Of a DNA stretch of 34,505 nt, positions 1-8,502 are shown in pieces. The DNA comes from Thermoflexales bacterium. Lineage in GTDB: Bacteria > Chloroflexota > Anaerolineae > J036 > Brachytrichaceae. The first letter of the stretch is position 1. Every line of letters begins with the position of its first letter. The stretch covers positions 1 through 34,505 of the forward strand of contig JANWZM010000001.1 in the NCBI GenBank assembly GCA_025054635.1. Direction: 5' to 3'. The position numbers and the translations under genes were made by a program. The notes below the pieces were generated by a model. That model saw only the letters and a program-made list of their open reading frames with translations. It did not search any database and was not told the DNA's origin.

Positions 1-160
1 AGCTCAGGCAGAGCCAAAAACCAAGAAGCGCACGACCAAGGCTGCCAAAGAGGACGTGCCTGAGCGCAAGGGCAAAGCAGCCAAGCGCTCCAAGGCGGAG
101 AAGGCGAAACCTGCAGCGAAAACCCAGAAGCGCAGCAAAAAGCGCAGCAAGAGCAAATGA
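1..160 (+). CDS. C-terminal tail of an upstream gene (partial, Lys/Ala-rich)
   Basis: The frame reading codons from base 2 is open for 52 codons and stops at TGA 158-160. The peptide is almost entirely Lys, Ala, Arg, Ser and Pro, ending in repeated KRSK/RSKSK. This is a disordered, nucleic-acid-binding type of tail. Such tails occur on DNA topoisomerase I, histone-like proteins and some RNA-binding proteins; nothing here distinguishes them, so no function is assigned. The stop overlaps the next start as ATGA (157-160), so the two genes are probably co-translated. The start lies outside the window. The coding call rests on the open frame, the strong residue bias and the overlap. Confidence 0.6.
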   Translation, partial: AQAEPKTKKRTTKAAKEDVPERKGKAAKRSKAEKAKPAAKTQKRSKKRSKSK

Positions 161-1785
161 GCGTGCTCCAGGCAGCGCTGATTGCGCTGATGTATGCCTT
201 TGCGCGGTCTGCGTTCAACGCTGGGCTTGGGGGCTATGTGCTCTCGCAACCGCTCGTGGCTGGCACGCTTGCAGGTGCGCTGCTCGGCGATCCGCTGCGC
301 GGGGCGCAAATTGGCGGTGCGTTCAACTTGGGCACACTTGCCCTGAGCCAGCTTCGCGTGCGCTTAGGACCAGACATCGCGCTAGTGGGTTACGTTGGCG
401 TGCCGCTGATGCTGTTGAGCGGGCTGCGCCCTGATGAGGAGGCGACCGCAGCGTTGTTCGGCGCGCTGCTCGTCTTCGGCACCGTCCTCAGCTTCGCGCG
501 CGGTCTGTTCAACACGCTGATCGCGCACTGGGTGGATTACTTCGCCGACCGGGGGCAAATTGAGGCCGTCGCCATTGTCAGCGTTGTGCCGACCCAGATC
601 TGGACGGTGCTCACCGCGTTCATCCCCGCATTCGGGATGCTGTTGTTTGATGCGCCTACGCTTGGCGGGATCGCTACCTCCATCCCGGCGTGGCTGCAAG
701 CCGCGCTGCGCCTGACGCAAACCTTGCTTGCAGCGCTCGGCATTGCCGCGAGCCTGCGACTGGTCGCGCAAGGGAGCGGGTTCGCATACTTTCTCCTCGG
801 TTGGGCGCTTGCGCCCTTTACTGGGCTTGTCCAAGCAACGCTGCTCGGCGTCAGCGCGGCGACGATCCATGCCTACCTAACGCGGCGGACGCTCAGCGCA
901 GGTCGGGATACGCTGGTGACGGACGTGCTGCCCTCTGAACAAAGCGAGGTTTACACCGCTCGGCGGCAGCTCGCCTGGGCTGAAGCACAAATGGCGTTCC
1001 TGCTGTGGATGTTCTTCCACGACGCGGGAGCAAACTTCGAGCGGCGGCAGAATCTGGGCTTCGCTGCAGCGCTGGCGCCTGTGGGGCGCGCGCTGTGCGA
1101 GACGCTAGAAGAGCGGATCGCGCTGCTTCGACGCACACTCACGCTGTTTGCAACGGAGTGGACGTTTGGTGCAGCGCTGGTCGGCGCCGTTGTTGCGCTG
1201 GAGGAGCGCCGCGCCAACGGCGAGGCGATCAACGACGCTGAGCTGGTCGGAGCAAAGCTAAGCGGCATGGCTGCCCTGAACGCGCTCGGCACGGCAATTA
1301 TGACCAACGGGCTGGCCTCGCTGTTGGTTGCGATCGGCGTGGACTTAGCGAACGCTGGCTCGCTGCTCGGCGTGGCGTTGTTTGTCGTCGTGCAGTCGCT
1401 TGCCGTGATCGGGGTTGGGTTTGCCAGCTTCAACCTCGGCTTCGGCTACGTGCGCCGCTTTGCGGAGCGCGCTCGGCTGAACAACTGGTTGCGCCCTGCC
1501 TTGTTCGGCGCGACTCGTCTAGGGGCATTTACGCTCGGCTTGCTTGTCCCGGTATTTGTGCCGCTGAGCTTGCCCGAGGGTGCAGCGTTGACCATTGGCT
1601 CAGTCGTTTGGTCGCCCCAGACGCGCGTGCTGGACGCCACCTTGCCGAACGGCATCCCCCTGTTGCTCACGCTGAGCTTGTGGGTGCTGCTGCGGCGGCG
1701 CTGGCAGCCGCTCACCCTATTTGGGGTGTGCCTCATCGCGGCTGTGTTCGGCGGGGCAGTGGCAGAGCTGCTCGGTTGGTTCTAG
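157..1785 (+). CDS. Fused mannose-family PTS EIIC-EIID membrane protein
   Basis: A 542-residue membrane protein. The N-terminal ~230 residues resemble the sorbose/mannose-family EIIC permease, with the motif QPLVAGTLAGALLGDP followed by a Gly-rich stretch and several hydrophobic helices. Residues ~270-530 resemble EIID: FERRQNLGFA, a VVALEERRANGE helix and later membrane segments. In known mannose-class systems IIC and IID are separate chains that form one sugar channel with the cytoplasmic EIIA/EIIB phosphocarriers. Here they are one polypeptide, and no EIIA, EIIB, HPr or EI lies in the window. Its substrate and energy source are therefore unknown. The ATG overlaps the upstream stop (ATGA) and no strong ribosome site is seen. 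Recognition of both halves is by motif only. Confidence 0.75.
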   Translation: MSVLQAALIALMYAFARSAFNAGLGGYVLSQPLVAGTLAGALLGDPLRGAQIGGAFNLGTLALSQLRVRLGPDIALVGYVGVPLMLLSGLRPDEEATAALFGALLVFGTVLSFARGLFNTLIAHWVDYFADRGQIEAVAIVSVVPTQIWTVLTAFIPAFGMLLFDAPTLGGIATSIPAWLQAALRLTQTLLAALGIAASLRLVAQGSGFAYFLLGWALAPFTGLVQATLLGVSAATIHAYLTRRTLSAGRDTLVTDVLPSEQSEVYTARRQLAWAEAQMAFLLWMFFHDAGANFERRQNLGFAAALAPVGRALCETLEERIALLRRTLTLFATEWTFGAALVGAVVALEERRANGEAINDAELVGAKLSGMAALNALGTAIMTNGLASLLVAIGVDLANAGSLLGVALFVVVQSLAVIGVGFASFNLGFGYVRRFAERARLNNWLRPALFGATRLGAFTLGLLVPVFVPLSLPEGAALTIGSVVWSPQTRVLDATLPNGIPLLLTLSLWVLLRRRWQPLTLFGVCLIAAVFGGAVAELLGWF

Positions 1786-1868
1786 CAAGCTACCCCCTTA
1801 CCTTCTCCCCAAGGCTTGCGAGCGCATGCGACGCGGTTAGCGGACTCTAAGGCAGAGCCCGTGATCTT

Positions 1869-1874
1869 TATAAT
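1869..1874 (+). promoter_or_regulatory. Candidate -10 element (TATAAT) of the DJ-1/PfpI gene
   Basis: A perfect TATAAT lies 48 bases before the ATG at 1923; no convincing -35 is seen. It leaves a leader of about 40 bases containing a strong AGGAGG (1911-1916). This gene thus has a conventional leader, unlike many others in the window. Confidence 0.5.
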
Positions 1875-1922
1875 GCCGCATACCCGAAATTTGTCACCCC
1901 CTTAGGACCCAGGAGGACAAGC

Positions 1923-2522
1923 ATGGCGAAGAAGATTCTCTTTCTGGTTGGCGACTACGTCGAGGACTACGAGGTGATGGTGCCGTTTCAGGCGCTGGCT
2001 GCGCTCGGCTACGAAGTCCATGCAGCCTGCCCCGACAAGGCGGCCGGCGACTTTGTGCGCACCGCCGTTCACGACTTTGAGGGCGATCAGACCTACAGCG
2101 AGAAGCGCGGTCACAATTTCACCCTCAACAAGACCTTCAGCGAGATCAACGAGGCTGACTACGACGCCCTGGTGATCCCTGGTGGGCGCGCGCCGGAGTA
2201 CATCCGCCTCAACAAACGCGTGCTGGAGATCACCCGCCATTTCTTCGAGACAAACAAGCCTGTTGCGGCAATTTGTCATGGGCTGCAAGTGCTCGCCGCG
2301 GCTGGTGTGCTCAAAGGGCGGCACTGCACAGCCTACCCTGCCGTCGGGCCAGACCTCGAGCTCAACGGCGCGGTTTACTGCGACATGGCGTCGCACGAGG
2401 CAATGACCGACGGCAACCTGGTCAGCGCTCCAGCGTGGCCTGCCCATCCGCAGTGGCTGAGCCAGTTCCTGAAGGTGCTCGGCGCACGTATCGAAATCGA
2501 GCCTGAGCCAGCCCTGGCGTAA
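1923..2522 (+). CDS. DJ-1/PfpI family protein (class I glutamine amidotransferase-like)
   Basis: A 199-residue single-domain protein of the DJ-1/PfpI superfamily, whose members are cysteine hydrolases, glyoxalases or protein-repair enzymes. The nucleophile elbow is AAICHG with Cys118 and His119, and the conserved acidic residue is in the first loop (GDYVED, Glu14). The family's VIPGG turn is at ~84-88. The length is normal for a PfpI-type protein. The start is fixed by AGGAGG 6 bases upstream. It is followed ~110 bases later by a cytochrome c gene on the same strand; no functional link is evident. The substrate cannot be told from sequence. Homology is clear; the biochemical role is open. Confidence 0.88.
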   Translation: MAKKILFLVGDYVEDYEVMVPFQALAALGYEVHAACPDKAAGDFVRTAVHDFEGDQTYSEKRGHNFTLNKTFSEINEADYDALVIPGGRAPEYIRLNKRVLEITRHFFETNKPVAAICHGLQVLAAAGVLKGRHCTAYPAVGPDLELNGAVYCDMASHEAMTDGNLVSAPAWPAHPQWLSQFLKVLGARIEIEPEPALA

Positions 2523-2635
2523 GTTGTCATCTTAAAGCGCGGGCAGCCTAGTACACCGCCTCCCGCCGTGCGTGCAGGGTGCACGTTGTGCTCACGCTGG
2601 GCTGCGTGTGCTTCGTTTGAGTGTTGGAGGTGTGT

Positions 2636-3178
2636 GTGAACAAATTTCGTCTTGCCTTTGTGGCAACTCTCGGTTTCGCAGCAGCAGGATTGCTGAGCTC
2701 GAGCTGTGCGCAGCAGCCCCGCGTTGCTGAGCGGACGCCGACTGAGACGCGCGTGGTGTCCCCTTCTGCTGAGGAAGCAGGGCGCTACCTCATCCTGATG
2801 GGTGGGTGCAACGATTGCCATACGCTCGGTTGGGAGCAGTCCGGTGGGAAGATGCCTGAAAGCGAGTGGCTGACGGGCAGCCCAGTTGGCTACCGCGGGC
2901 CGTGGGGCACGACCTACGCGACAAACCTGCGCTTGTATGTGCAGGCGGTCAGCGAGGACGAGTGGGTGCGCATGTTCCGCGAACGCAATGAGCGTCCCCC
3001 CATGCCGTGGGTGAACTACCGCACCATCCACGAGAGCGACCTGCGGGCAATTTACCGCTTCATCCGCAGCCTCGGTCCAGCCGGCAAGCCAGAGCCAGAC
3101 TACGTGCCCCCGGACAAGGAGCCGATGACCCCCTACCTCTCCTTCGTGCCGATCATGCCTGCGAACGGCGGGCAGTGA
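2636..3178 (+). CDS. Exported c-type cytochrome (mono-heme)
   Basis: A 180-residue protein from the preferred GTG start at 2636, which has GGAGG (2626-2630) 5 bases upstream. The ORF track starts 15 bases earlier at another GTG. The N-terminus MNKFRLAF followed by a hydrophobic stretch and LLSSSC is a signal peptide. The Cys could be lipidated, but the lipobox is imperfect (Ser at -1 to -3). One heme site CNDCH (Cys58, Cys61, His62) is present, and Met123 in PPMPW is the likely distal ligand. The tail DLRAIYRFIRSLG is typical of class I cytochrome c domains. It should be a periplasmic or membrane-attached electron carrier. No oxidase or dehydrogenase partner is nearby. It ends just before a strong hairpin. 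Confidence 0.85.
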   Translation: MNKFRLAFVATLGFAAAGLLSSSCAQQPRVAERTPTETRVVSPSAEEAGRYLILMGGCNDCHTLGWEQSGGKMPESEWLTGSPVGYRGPWGTTYATNLRLYVQAVSEDEWVRMFRERNERPPMPWVNYRTIHESDLRAIYRFIRSLGPAGKPEPDYVPPDKEPMTPYLSFVPIMPANGGQ

Positions 3179-3213
3179 ACGCACTGGCTGCAAGCAAGCA
3201 GCGCGCTACGCGA

Positions 3214-3253
3214 TCTCACCCCCATTCCCTCTCCAAAGGGGATGGGGGTGAGA
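3214..3253. terminator. Strong hairpin between convergent genes (terminator or REP-like repeat)
   Basis: Left arm TCTCACCCCCATTCCC and right arm GGGGATGGGGGTGAGA pair at 15 of 16 positions around an 8-base loop. It sits between the convergent ends of the cytochrome c gene (3178) and glnS (3315), where a bidirectional terminator is expected. There is no clear U-tract. C/G-rich hairpins of this sort recur as dispersed repeats in some bacterial genomes, and a looser relative lies at 6636-6679. Confidence 0.6.
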
Positions 3254-3314
3254 GCTGAAACCCTATCCGTAACCTGGTTTTCGTCGAGGGGGAAGTCTCT
3301 TGGGTAGAGACCCA

Positions 3315-4991
3315 TCATCCATTCTGGTTGGCGCGCGCCCAAGCGTCCTTGAGGGTGACTGAACGGTTAAACACCAGGTGTCCCGGGCGCGAGTCGGGAT
3401 CGACAACGAAATACCCTAGCCGTTCGAATTGGTAGTGCTTGCCTACGGGCGAATCAGCCAAGCACGGCTCGGCAAACCCGGTGACTACTTCGAGCGAGCG
3501 TGGGTTCAGGTAATCGAGAAAGGTTTGCCCCTCTTCTGTGTTGTCGGGGTCAGGGCGCGTGAACAGGTGGTCGTAGAGCCGAGCTTCGATTGGGATTGCG
3601 TGAGCTGCGCTAACCCAGTGGATGGTTGCCTTGACCTTGCGCCCGTCGGGCGCGTTGCCACCACGCGTCTGCGGGTCGTAAGTACAGCGCAATTCGACGA
3701 TGTTCCCTTGGGCATCTTTAACAACGTCCACGCAGCGGATGAAGTACCCGTAGCGCAGGCGCACCTCGCGCCCTGGGGCTAAGCGGTAAAACTTCGGCGG
3801 CGGGTTCTCCATGAAGTCGTCCTGCTCGATATAGAGCACGCGGCTGAATGGCACAAGGCGAGTGCCTGCGCTGGGGTCTTCGGGGTTGTTTATCGCCTCA
3901 AGGTGCTCAACTTTGTCCTCGGGGTAATTCTCCAGCACCACGCGCAGCGGGCGCAACACAGCCATCACGCGCGGCGCAGTGCGGTTGAGCTCGTCGCGCA
4001 GGCTGTGCTCGAGCATGGCGATGTCAACCATGCTATCGGCTTTGGCAACACCGATGCGCGCGCAAAAGTCGCGGATGGCGCTCGGCGTGTAACCGCGCCG
4101 GCGCAAGCCGCGCAAAGTCGGCATCCGCGGGTCGTCCCACCCTGAGACGTAGCCTTCACGCACAAGCTGGATCAGCTTGCGCTTGCTCAGGACTGTGTAG
4201 CTGAGGTTGAGGCGTGCGAACTCGATCTGGCGTGGGGCGAAGATCTCTAGCTCGCGCAAGAACCACTCGTAAAGCGGGCGGTGGTCTTCGTACTCCAGCG
4301 AGCACAGTGAGTGGGTGATCCCCTCGATGCTGTCGCTCTGACCGTGGGCGAAGTCGTAGGTCGGGTAGATGCACCACTTCGTCCCTGTGCGGTGATGCGG
4401 GGCGCGGATGATCCGGTACATGACTGGGTCACGCAAGTTGATGTTGCCCGACGCCATGTCGATCTTCGCGCGCAGTGTGCGGCTGCCCTCTGGGAACTCG
4501 CCAGCACGCATTCGGGCAAACAAGTCCAGGTTTTCCTCGACGCTGCGGTTGCGCCACGGGCTTTCGCGCCCGGGGGTAGTCAGCGTGCCGCGATACTCGC
4601 GCAGCTCATCTGGCGAAAGGTCGCACACATACGCTTTGCCCTTCTTGATCAGCTTAACTGCGAACTCGTAGAGCTGCTCGAAATAATCGCTGGCGAAGAA
4701 AAGCCCATCCCACTGGTAACCCAACCAACGCACGTCTTCGATGATGGCGTCAACGTATTCCTGCTCCTCTTTAAGCGGGTTGGTATCGTCGAAGCGCAAG
4801 TTGCACGTGCCACCGAACTCTCTGGCGATCTCAAAGTCGATGTGCATTGCCTTGGCATGACCAATGTGCAAGTAGCCGTTGGGTTCAGGCGGAAAGCGCG
4901 TGCGAACGTAGGTAAATCGCCCAGAGGCTAGGTCTTCACGGACTGCGGTGCGAATAAAGTCGGACTTGACAGCAGTCGTCTCAGCGCTCAT
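3315..4991 (-). CDS. glnS: Glutaminyl-tRNA synthetase
   Basis: A 558-residue class I aminoacyl-tRNA synthetase that charges tRNA-Gln with glutamine in the cytoplasm. Visible signatures are [14 protein letters not shown] with the HIGH motif at 42-45, RFDDTNP, and the KMSKS-equivalent VLSKRKL at ~267-273. The C-terminal beta-barrel anticodon-binding region follows, with [10 protein letters not shown] and [12 protein letters not shown]. These distinguish GlnRS from GluRS. Length matches bacterial GlnRS. A direct GlnRS means the organism need not rely only on the Glu-tRNA(Gln)/GatCAB route. The ATG at 4991 has no obvious SD, and a TATACT box ends 11 bases upstream, suggesting an almost leaderless mRNA. 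It is convergent with the cytochrome c gene. Confidence 0.97.
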   Translation of the reverse strand: MSAETTAVKSDFIRTAVREDLASGRFTYVRTRFPPEPNGYLHIGHAKAMHIDFEIAREFGGTCNLRFDDTNPLKEEQEYVDAIIEDVRWLGYQWDGLFFASDYFEQLYEFAVKLIKKGKAYVCDLSPDELREYRGTLTTPGRESPWRNRSVEENLDLFARMRAGEFPEGSRTLRAKIDMASGNINLRDPVMYRIIRAPHHRTGTKWCIYPTYDFAHGQSDSIEGITHSLCSLEYEDHRPLYEWFLRELEIFAPRQIEFARLNLSYTVLSKRKLIQLVREGYVSGWDDPRMPTLRGLRRRGYTPSAIRDFCARIGVAKADSMVDIAMLEHSLRDELNRTAPRVMAVLRPLRVVLENYPEDKVEHLEAINNPEDPSAGTRLVPFSRVLYIEQDDFMENPPPKFYRLAPGREVRLRYGYFIRCVDVVKDAQGNIVELRCTYDPQTRGGNAPDGRKVKATIHWVSAAHAIPIEARLYDHLFTRPDPDNTEEGQTFLDYLNPRSLEVVTGFAEPCLADSPVGKHYQFERLGYFVVDPDSRPGHLVFNRSVTLKDAWARANQNG

Positions 4992-5002
4992 CGGGAGCTA
5001 AG

Positions 5003-5008
5003 AGTATA
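5003..5008 (-). promoter_or_regulatory. Candidate -10 element (TATACT) of glnS
   Basis: TATACT on the minus strand ends 11 bases before the glnS ATG. A weak -35 (TTCTTA) lies 16 bases further up. The implied 5' leader is only a few bases, consistent with the missing SD. Confidence 0.45.
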
Positions 5009-5210
5009 CCGTCTGGGAGATCTCTAAGAAGAGGGAATGGCTAAAAACGCGAAGTCTTGACAAAGACGACGCCCTGAAGACCTGCGCTGCGCCAGACGCG
5101 CCTGATTTCGGCAACCTGCAAACAACCACACCCTAGCCGCTACCGCCGAGTGTAGTGCGCCGTGCGTCGCTGCATTACGCGCTGTGCCTTGCTTCGAGCG
5201 CAGGCAACCG

Positions 5211-6431
5211 CTACAGCCGCTCGCTGAGCACAGCAGGCAGTGCTGCGTAGAAGTTCGTCGCTTGAACCACGTCGTCTAACCGCACCTGGTCGAGCACAGT
5301 GTGAGCGTGGCGCTCGTCGCCCGGTCCAAACCCAATGCAGGGGATGCCTGCAATGCCAGCCCAATACGTGCCGTTGGTTGAGAAGTCCCACTTGCCAGAG
5401 CTTGCTCGCTGCCCGAACACCAGCTCAGTTGTGTCGAGCGCAGCTCGAACCAGCGGATGTGACTCCTCCAGCGCCCAAGCAGGGTAGTACTTGTCAACCT
5501 CCAGCACAAACCCATTCCAGCTCGGCTCTGCATACTTGAGCATGCTCAACGCGACTTCAGCAGGGTCAACGCCACTGCGATCAATGATCGCCTGCACCTC
5601 AGCAAGCGCGCTTTCGACGGTATCGCCGAAGGTCAACCGGCGGTCGATGTAGAGTGTCGCCTGGTCGGGCACAGCGTTGATGCTGGCGGTGCTGACGCGC
5701 ATGTCGCTGACGGTGATCGTCCCTTTGCCCAAGAACGCATCCGTGCGCAGCGTGGCATCCAGGTCGCGGATGCCAGCGATGATCGGCAGAAGCTTGTAGA
5801 TAGCGTTGTCGCCTAGCCAGTTGCTTGCGGCGTGCGCGCTGCGCCCTTTAGCGACAACCTGCATCTCGACACGTCCCTTGTGTCCGCGATAGACTTGCAT
5901 TCGGGTTGGCTCGCCGATCACAACCACGTCGGGGCGCACTTTGGGGTCATGCTCGACAAACACGCGAGGAGCAATGCCGTCGCACCATTCCTCGATATTG
6001 CCAAAGTAGTAAGCCGTCCAGCCTTCCAGCAGTCCCAACTCGCGGGCGAGGGCGATGCCATAGACCATGCCAGGCGTGCTGTTTTTCTCATCGCATGCAC
6101 CGCGCGCGTAGAGAACACCATCTTCCACCTTGCCCTCAAACGGATCCCAGCCCCACTGCGAGCGGTCACCGATGCCAACTGTGTCAATGTGCGAGTCGAA
6201 CACGATCACGCGCGAACCGTTGCCAACCCGCCCGAGGAGGTTGCCCTGGACATCCCAGCGCACCTCGTCGTAGCCTAGCCGGCACATTTCCTCCCCGATG
6301 CGCTCGCCGACTGCTTTGATCTGCGAATCCATGCTGGGGATTGCACAAATCTCGCGCATCAGGCGAGTGATGTCGTCTCGATGCGCCTCCACGCGAGCGC
6401 GCAAGGCTTGAACGTGTTGAGGAGTAATCAT
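5211..6431 (-). CDS. M20 family metallohydrolase, YgeY-like
   Basis: A zinc-dependent M20 peptidase/deacylase, 406 residues from ATG 6431 (the ORF track starts one codon earlier at a GTG). In ORF numbering the metal and catalytic residues are visible: HIDTV (His82, Asp84), GACDEKN (Asp115), the catalytic pair Glu148-Glu149 in NIEEW, GEPT (Glu175), and a late HAH near 376-378. The lid domain starts at GHKGRVEMQV with GRSAHAAS. GEPTRMQVYRGHKGR and LGDNAIYK resemble the YgeY group, often annotated as selenium-metabolism hydrolases. No selenium or purine-degradation gene adjoins it, so that role is not supported. The substrate is unknown; an N-acyl amino acid or dipeptide is the family norm. A TAGAAT box ends 11 bases before the ATG. 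Confidence 0.87.
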   Translation of the reverse strand: MITPQHVQALRARVEAHRDDITRLMREICAIPSMDSQIKAVGERIGEEMCRLGYDEVRWDVQGNLLGRVGNGSRVIVFDSHIDTVGIGDRSQWGWDPFEGKVEDGVLYARGACDEKNSTPGMVYGIALARELGLLEGWTAYYFGNIEEWCDGIAPRVFVEHDPKVRPDVVVIGEPTRMQVYRGHKGRVEMQVVAKGRSAHAASNWLGDNAIYKLLPIIAGIRDLDATLRTDAFLGKGTITVSDMRVSTASINAVPDQATLYIDRRLTFGDTVESALAEVQAIIDRSGVDPAEVALSMLKYAEPSWNGFVLEVDKYYPAWALEESHPLVRAALDTTELVFGQRASSGKWDFSTNGTYWAGIAGIPCIGFGPGDERHAHTVLDQVRLDDVVQATNFYAALPAVLSERL

Positions 6432-6442
6432 CACAGCGCTTC

Positions 6443-6448
6443 ATTCTA
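6443..6448 (-). promoter_or_regulatory. Candidate -10 element (TAGAAT) of the M20 hydrolase gene
   Basis: TAGAAT on the minus strand ends 11 bases before ATG 6431; no SD lies between them. This is another near-leaderless arrangement. The -35 is not evident. Confidence 0.4.
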
Positions 6449-6635
6449 ACGAGGTGGCAAGCAGAGAGCATGGAGGGAGTGTCTAGGCTCGAATACATGG
6501 TGCGTGGCATGTCGGTTTGCCCTCGCCCCTGCGTACCTCTACTCAAGAGAGGAAGGATACTTCACGCGCTGAACTACACTTACGCTCGAAGTGAGGGAGT
6601 GACGACTCTTGCAGGGCAAAACGTCTCGCTCTGCT

Positions 6636-6679
6636 CTCACTTCCGCCCCCTTTCCTGCAGGAGCGGGGGAGGGTGCGAG
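6636..6679. repeat. Imperfect C/G-rich hairpin, possible REP-like repeat
   Basis: A CCCCC block and a GGGGG block flank the perfect 10-base palindrome TCCTGCAGGA (6653-6662). The outer arms CTCAC and GCGAG pair imperfectly. It occupies the divergent gap between the M20 gene and the pseudouridine synthase gene. It also covers the GTG at 6673 used by the ORF track, which argues for the downstream start at 6697. Confidence 0.5.
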
Positions 6680-6696
6680 GCACTTCCCCGGGTTGT

Positions 6697-7629
6697 ATGC
6701 CAACTCGAATCCTCACCCTGACCACGAACGACAGGCTTGACCGCGCGCTCGCTGCTGTGCTGCCTGAGCTCAGCCGATCCGCCATACAGCGCTTGATTGA
6801 CCAAGGGCGCGTGCGCGTCAACGGCGCTCCGCGCCAAGCCTCCGCGCGCGTTCTCCCAGGCGACCAGGTGTGGATTGACCTGCCGGATCCTGAGCCTGAT
6901 TTGCCTCAGCCGGAGCGGCTTCCCCTCGCTGTTCTCTACGAGGACGCTTGTGTCGCTGTAATAGACAAGCCTGCCGGGATGGCGACCCATCCAGCCGCAG
7001 GCAAGCGCAGCGGCACGGTTGTCAACGCCTTGCTTGCGCGTTTCCCCCAGCTTGCCGCAGTTGGCGATCCCTGGCGTCCTGGGATCGTTCACCGCCTAGA
7101 CAAGGAGACCAGCGGCGTGCTCATTGTCGCCAAGACCGTCGAAGCCTTGTCCGCCTTGCAAGGGCAGTTCAAAGCACGCACAGTTCACAAAACCTATCTT
7201 GCGCTCTGTGTCGGTTGGGTTCAACCTGAAAGTGGTGTCATCCGCAGACCAATTGCACGTGACCCGCGCCACCGCCAGCGCATGGCTGTCATTGCTGGGG
7301 GGCGCGCGGCAGCGACGCAGTTCGGGGTGATTGAGACGTACGCCCTCGACGATAGTCAGTATCGCTACACCCTTTTGCGCGCCCACCCCCTCACTGGGCG
7401 CACCCATCAGATCCGCGTGCATCTAGCCGCGCTGGGCTTTCCCATCGTTGGGGATGCCACCTACGGTTCTCGAAAAGACCTCCTCACGCGCCGCTTTGCG
7501 CCTAGGCATCTGCTTCACGCAGCAGCGATTGAGTTTGTCTCTCCCGCAACAGGGGAAACTGTTCGAGTCGAAGCGCCGCTGCCAGCGGACATGCACGCCG
7601 CGCTCGAGCAGCTCAGGCGTGCAAAGTAG
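6697..7629 (+). CDS. rluD: RluA/RluD-family 23S rRNA pseudouridine synthase
   Basis: A 310-residue enzyme that isomerises uridine to pseudouridine in structured RNA, most likely 23S rRNA. From the preferred ATG at 6697, residues ~12-60 form an S4 RNA-binding domain (RLDRALAAVLPELSRSAIQRLI and RVRVNG). The catalytic motif GIVHRLDKETSG carries the active Asp135. Downstream are KTYLAL and HPLTGRTHQIRVHLA, typical of RluC/RluD enzymes. The ORF track begins 24 bases earlier inside a hairpin; the ATG start fits the family N-terminus better. RluD rather than RluC is inferred from general resemblance only. The DtxR-like gene follows on the same strand after ~140 bases. Confidence 0.88.
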   Translation: MPTRILTLTTNDRLDRALAAVLPELSRSAIQRLIDQGRVRVNGAPRQASARVLPGDQVWIDLPDPEPDLPQPERLPLAVLYEDACVAVIDKPAGMATHPAAGKRSGTVVNALLARFPQLAAVGDPWRPGIVHRLDKETSGVLIVAKTVEALSALQGQFKARTVHKTYLALCVGWVQPESGVIRRPIARDPRHRQRMAVIAGGRAAATQFGVIETYALDDSQYRYTLLRAHPLTGRTHQIRVHLAALGFPIVGDATYGSRKDLLTRRFAPRHLLHAAAIEFVSPATGETVRVEAPLPADMHAALEQLRRAK

Positions 7630-7771
7630 GAGGCGATAAGCCTAGCCAGGTTAACTCAGTTTCACTCAGCTTTTTAGCAGTTTGCAAGCTCGGCGTAAAC
7701 TGAGGGTCACAGTCAATTTTGTCAGTCGTACTTCTCGCTTGGAGCAAGCGCCCGTAGCATACAAGGCATCT

Positions 7772-8485
7772 GTGCCGAACCTATCGCGCCTATCGTCGGC
7801 GTCGGTCGCCGTATTGGTGCTGCTCAAAGAAATCTTTCTGCTCTCGCTAGAGGGCAGACGGGTTACGCTGATCATCCTGGCAAAACAGTTGGGAGTAACT
7901 CCCCCAGCGATCTCGCGCCGAGCGCAGAAGTTGGTGCGACGGGGCTTGCTGGCGCGCGATGGTGCGTGTGGGTTGCGCTTGACTGAGACTGGGCGAAGGC
8001 TTGCGCTATACGCACTGCGCAAACAGGAAATCTTTGAAGCCTTCTTGGTTTGTACGCTGGGTTACCGTTGGGAGGAGCTAGGTAACGCTGGCGAGAGCGC
8101 GCTGCGCATGGACGACGAGCTTATCGAGCGGATGTACGCGCGCTCAGGTCGCCCAGCGCGCTGTCCGCATGGGCTGCCGATCCCAACTAGGGAGGGTCAG
8201 TTTTCCCTCGGCAACACGGTAGCCCTAGCTGTGCTTTCCCCTGGGCAGGCTGCACGAGTTAGCCACGTGCTGACGCGCGAAGGCACGCTGCTGAGCTATC
8301 TCGCCGAGCTTGGTTTGCGCCCAGGCAACCATGTCACTGTAGTCGAGCACATCCCTTTCGGTGACTTGCTCAAGGTGCGTGTCAATCGGGACGCTGCTGA
8401 TCAAGAACACATCATCAGTGCGGCGCTTGCGCAAATCGTCTTCGCAGAGGTCAATCCAGCGCAGCCTAGTGACACTGCCCGCTGA
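7772..8485 (+). CDS. DtxR/MntR-family regulator with FeoA-like C-terminus and altered metal sites
   Basis: A 237-residue protein from GTG 7772 (AAGG 5 bases upstream); the track's TTG start at 7682 adds a non-homologous tail. Residues ~31-68 are a winged helix (VTLIILAKQLGVTPPAISRRAQKL). Residues ~80-140 match the DtxR dimerisation domain and end in the family signature CPHGLPIP. Residues ~150-230 are a FeoA/SH3-like domain. The metal ligands look lost: the His expected in RRH-LLE is Gln85, the region expected to hold the second His reads EELG, and the E--H pair of the next helix is absent (ESALRMDDE). It may therefore bind DNA without classical Fe/Mn sensing. Its targets are unknown. It is convergent with the O-antigen ligase gene. 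Confidence 0.72.
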   Translation: MPNLSRLSSASVAVLVLLKEIFLLSLEGRRVTLIILAKQLGVTPPAISRRAQKLVRRGLLARDGACGLRLTETGRRLALYALRKQEIFEAFLVCTLGYRWEELGNAGESALRMDDELIERMYARSGRPARCPHGLPIPTREGQFSLGNTVALAVLSPGQAARVSHVLTREGTLLSYLAELGLRPGNHVTVVEHIPFGDLLKVRVNRDAADQEHIISAALAQIVFAEVNPAQPSDTAR

Positions 8486-8502
8486 CTTAATGCGGAGCAG
8501 CC

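Noticed and set aside
2375-3193. 272-codon ORF antisense to the PfpI and cytochrome c genes
   Set aside because: Both sense-strand genes have clear motifs and SDs; the antisense peptide has none.
7637-7654. Imperfect inverted repeat TAAGCCT-AGCC-AGGTTA before the DtxR-like gene
   Set aside because: The arms do not match the feo operator orientation and need a one-base bulge; too weak to call an operator.
7655-7704. CTCAGTTT/AAACTGAG inverted pair 34 bases apart upstream of the DtxR-like gene
   Set aside because: Eight-base arms at this distance are expected by chance often enough; no supporting context.
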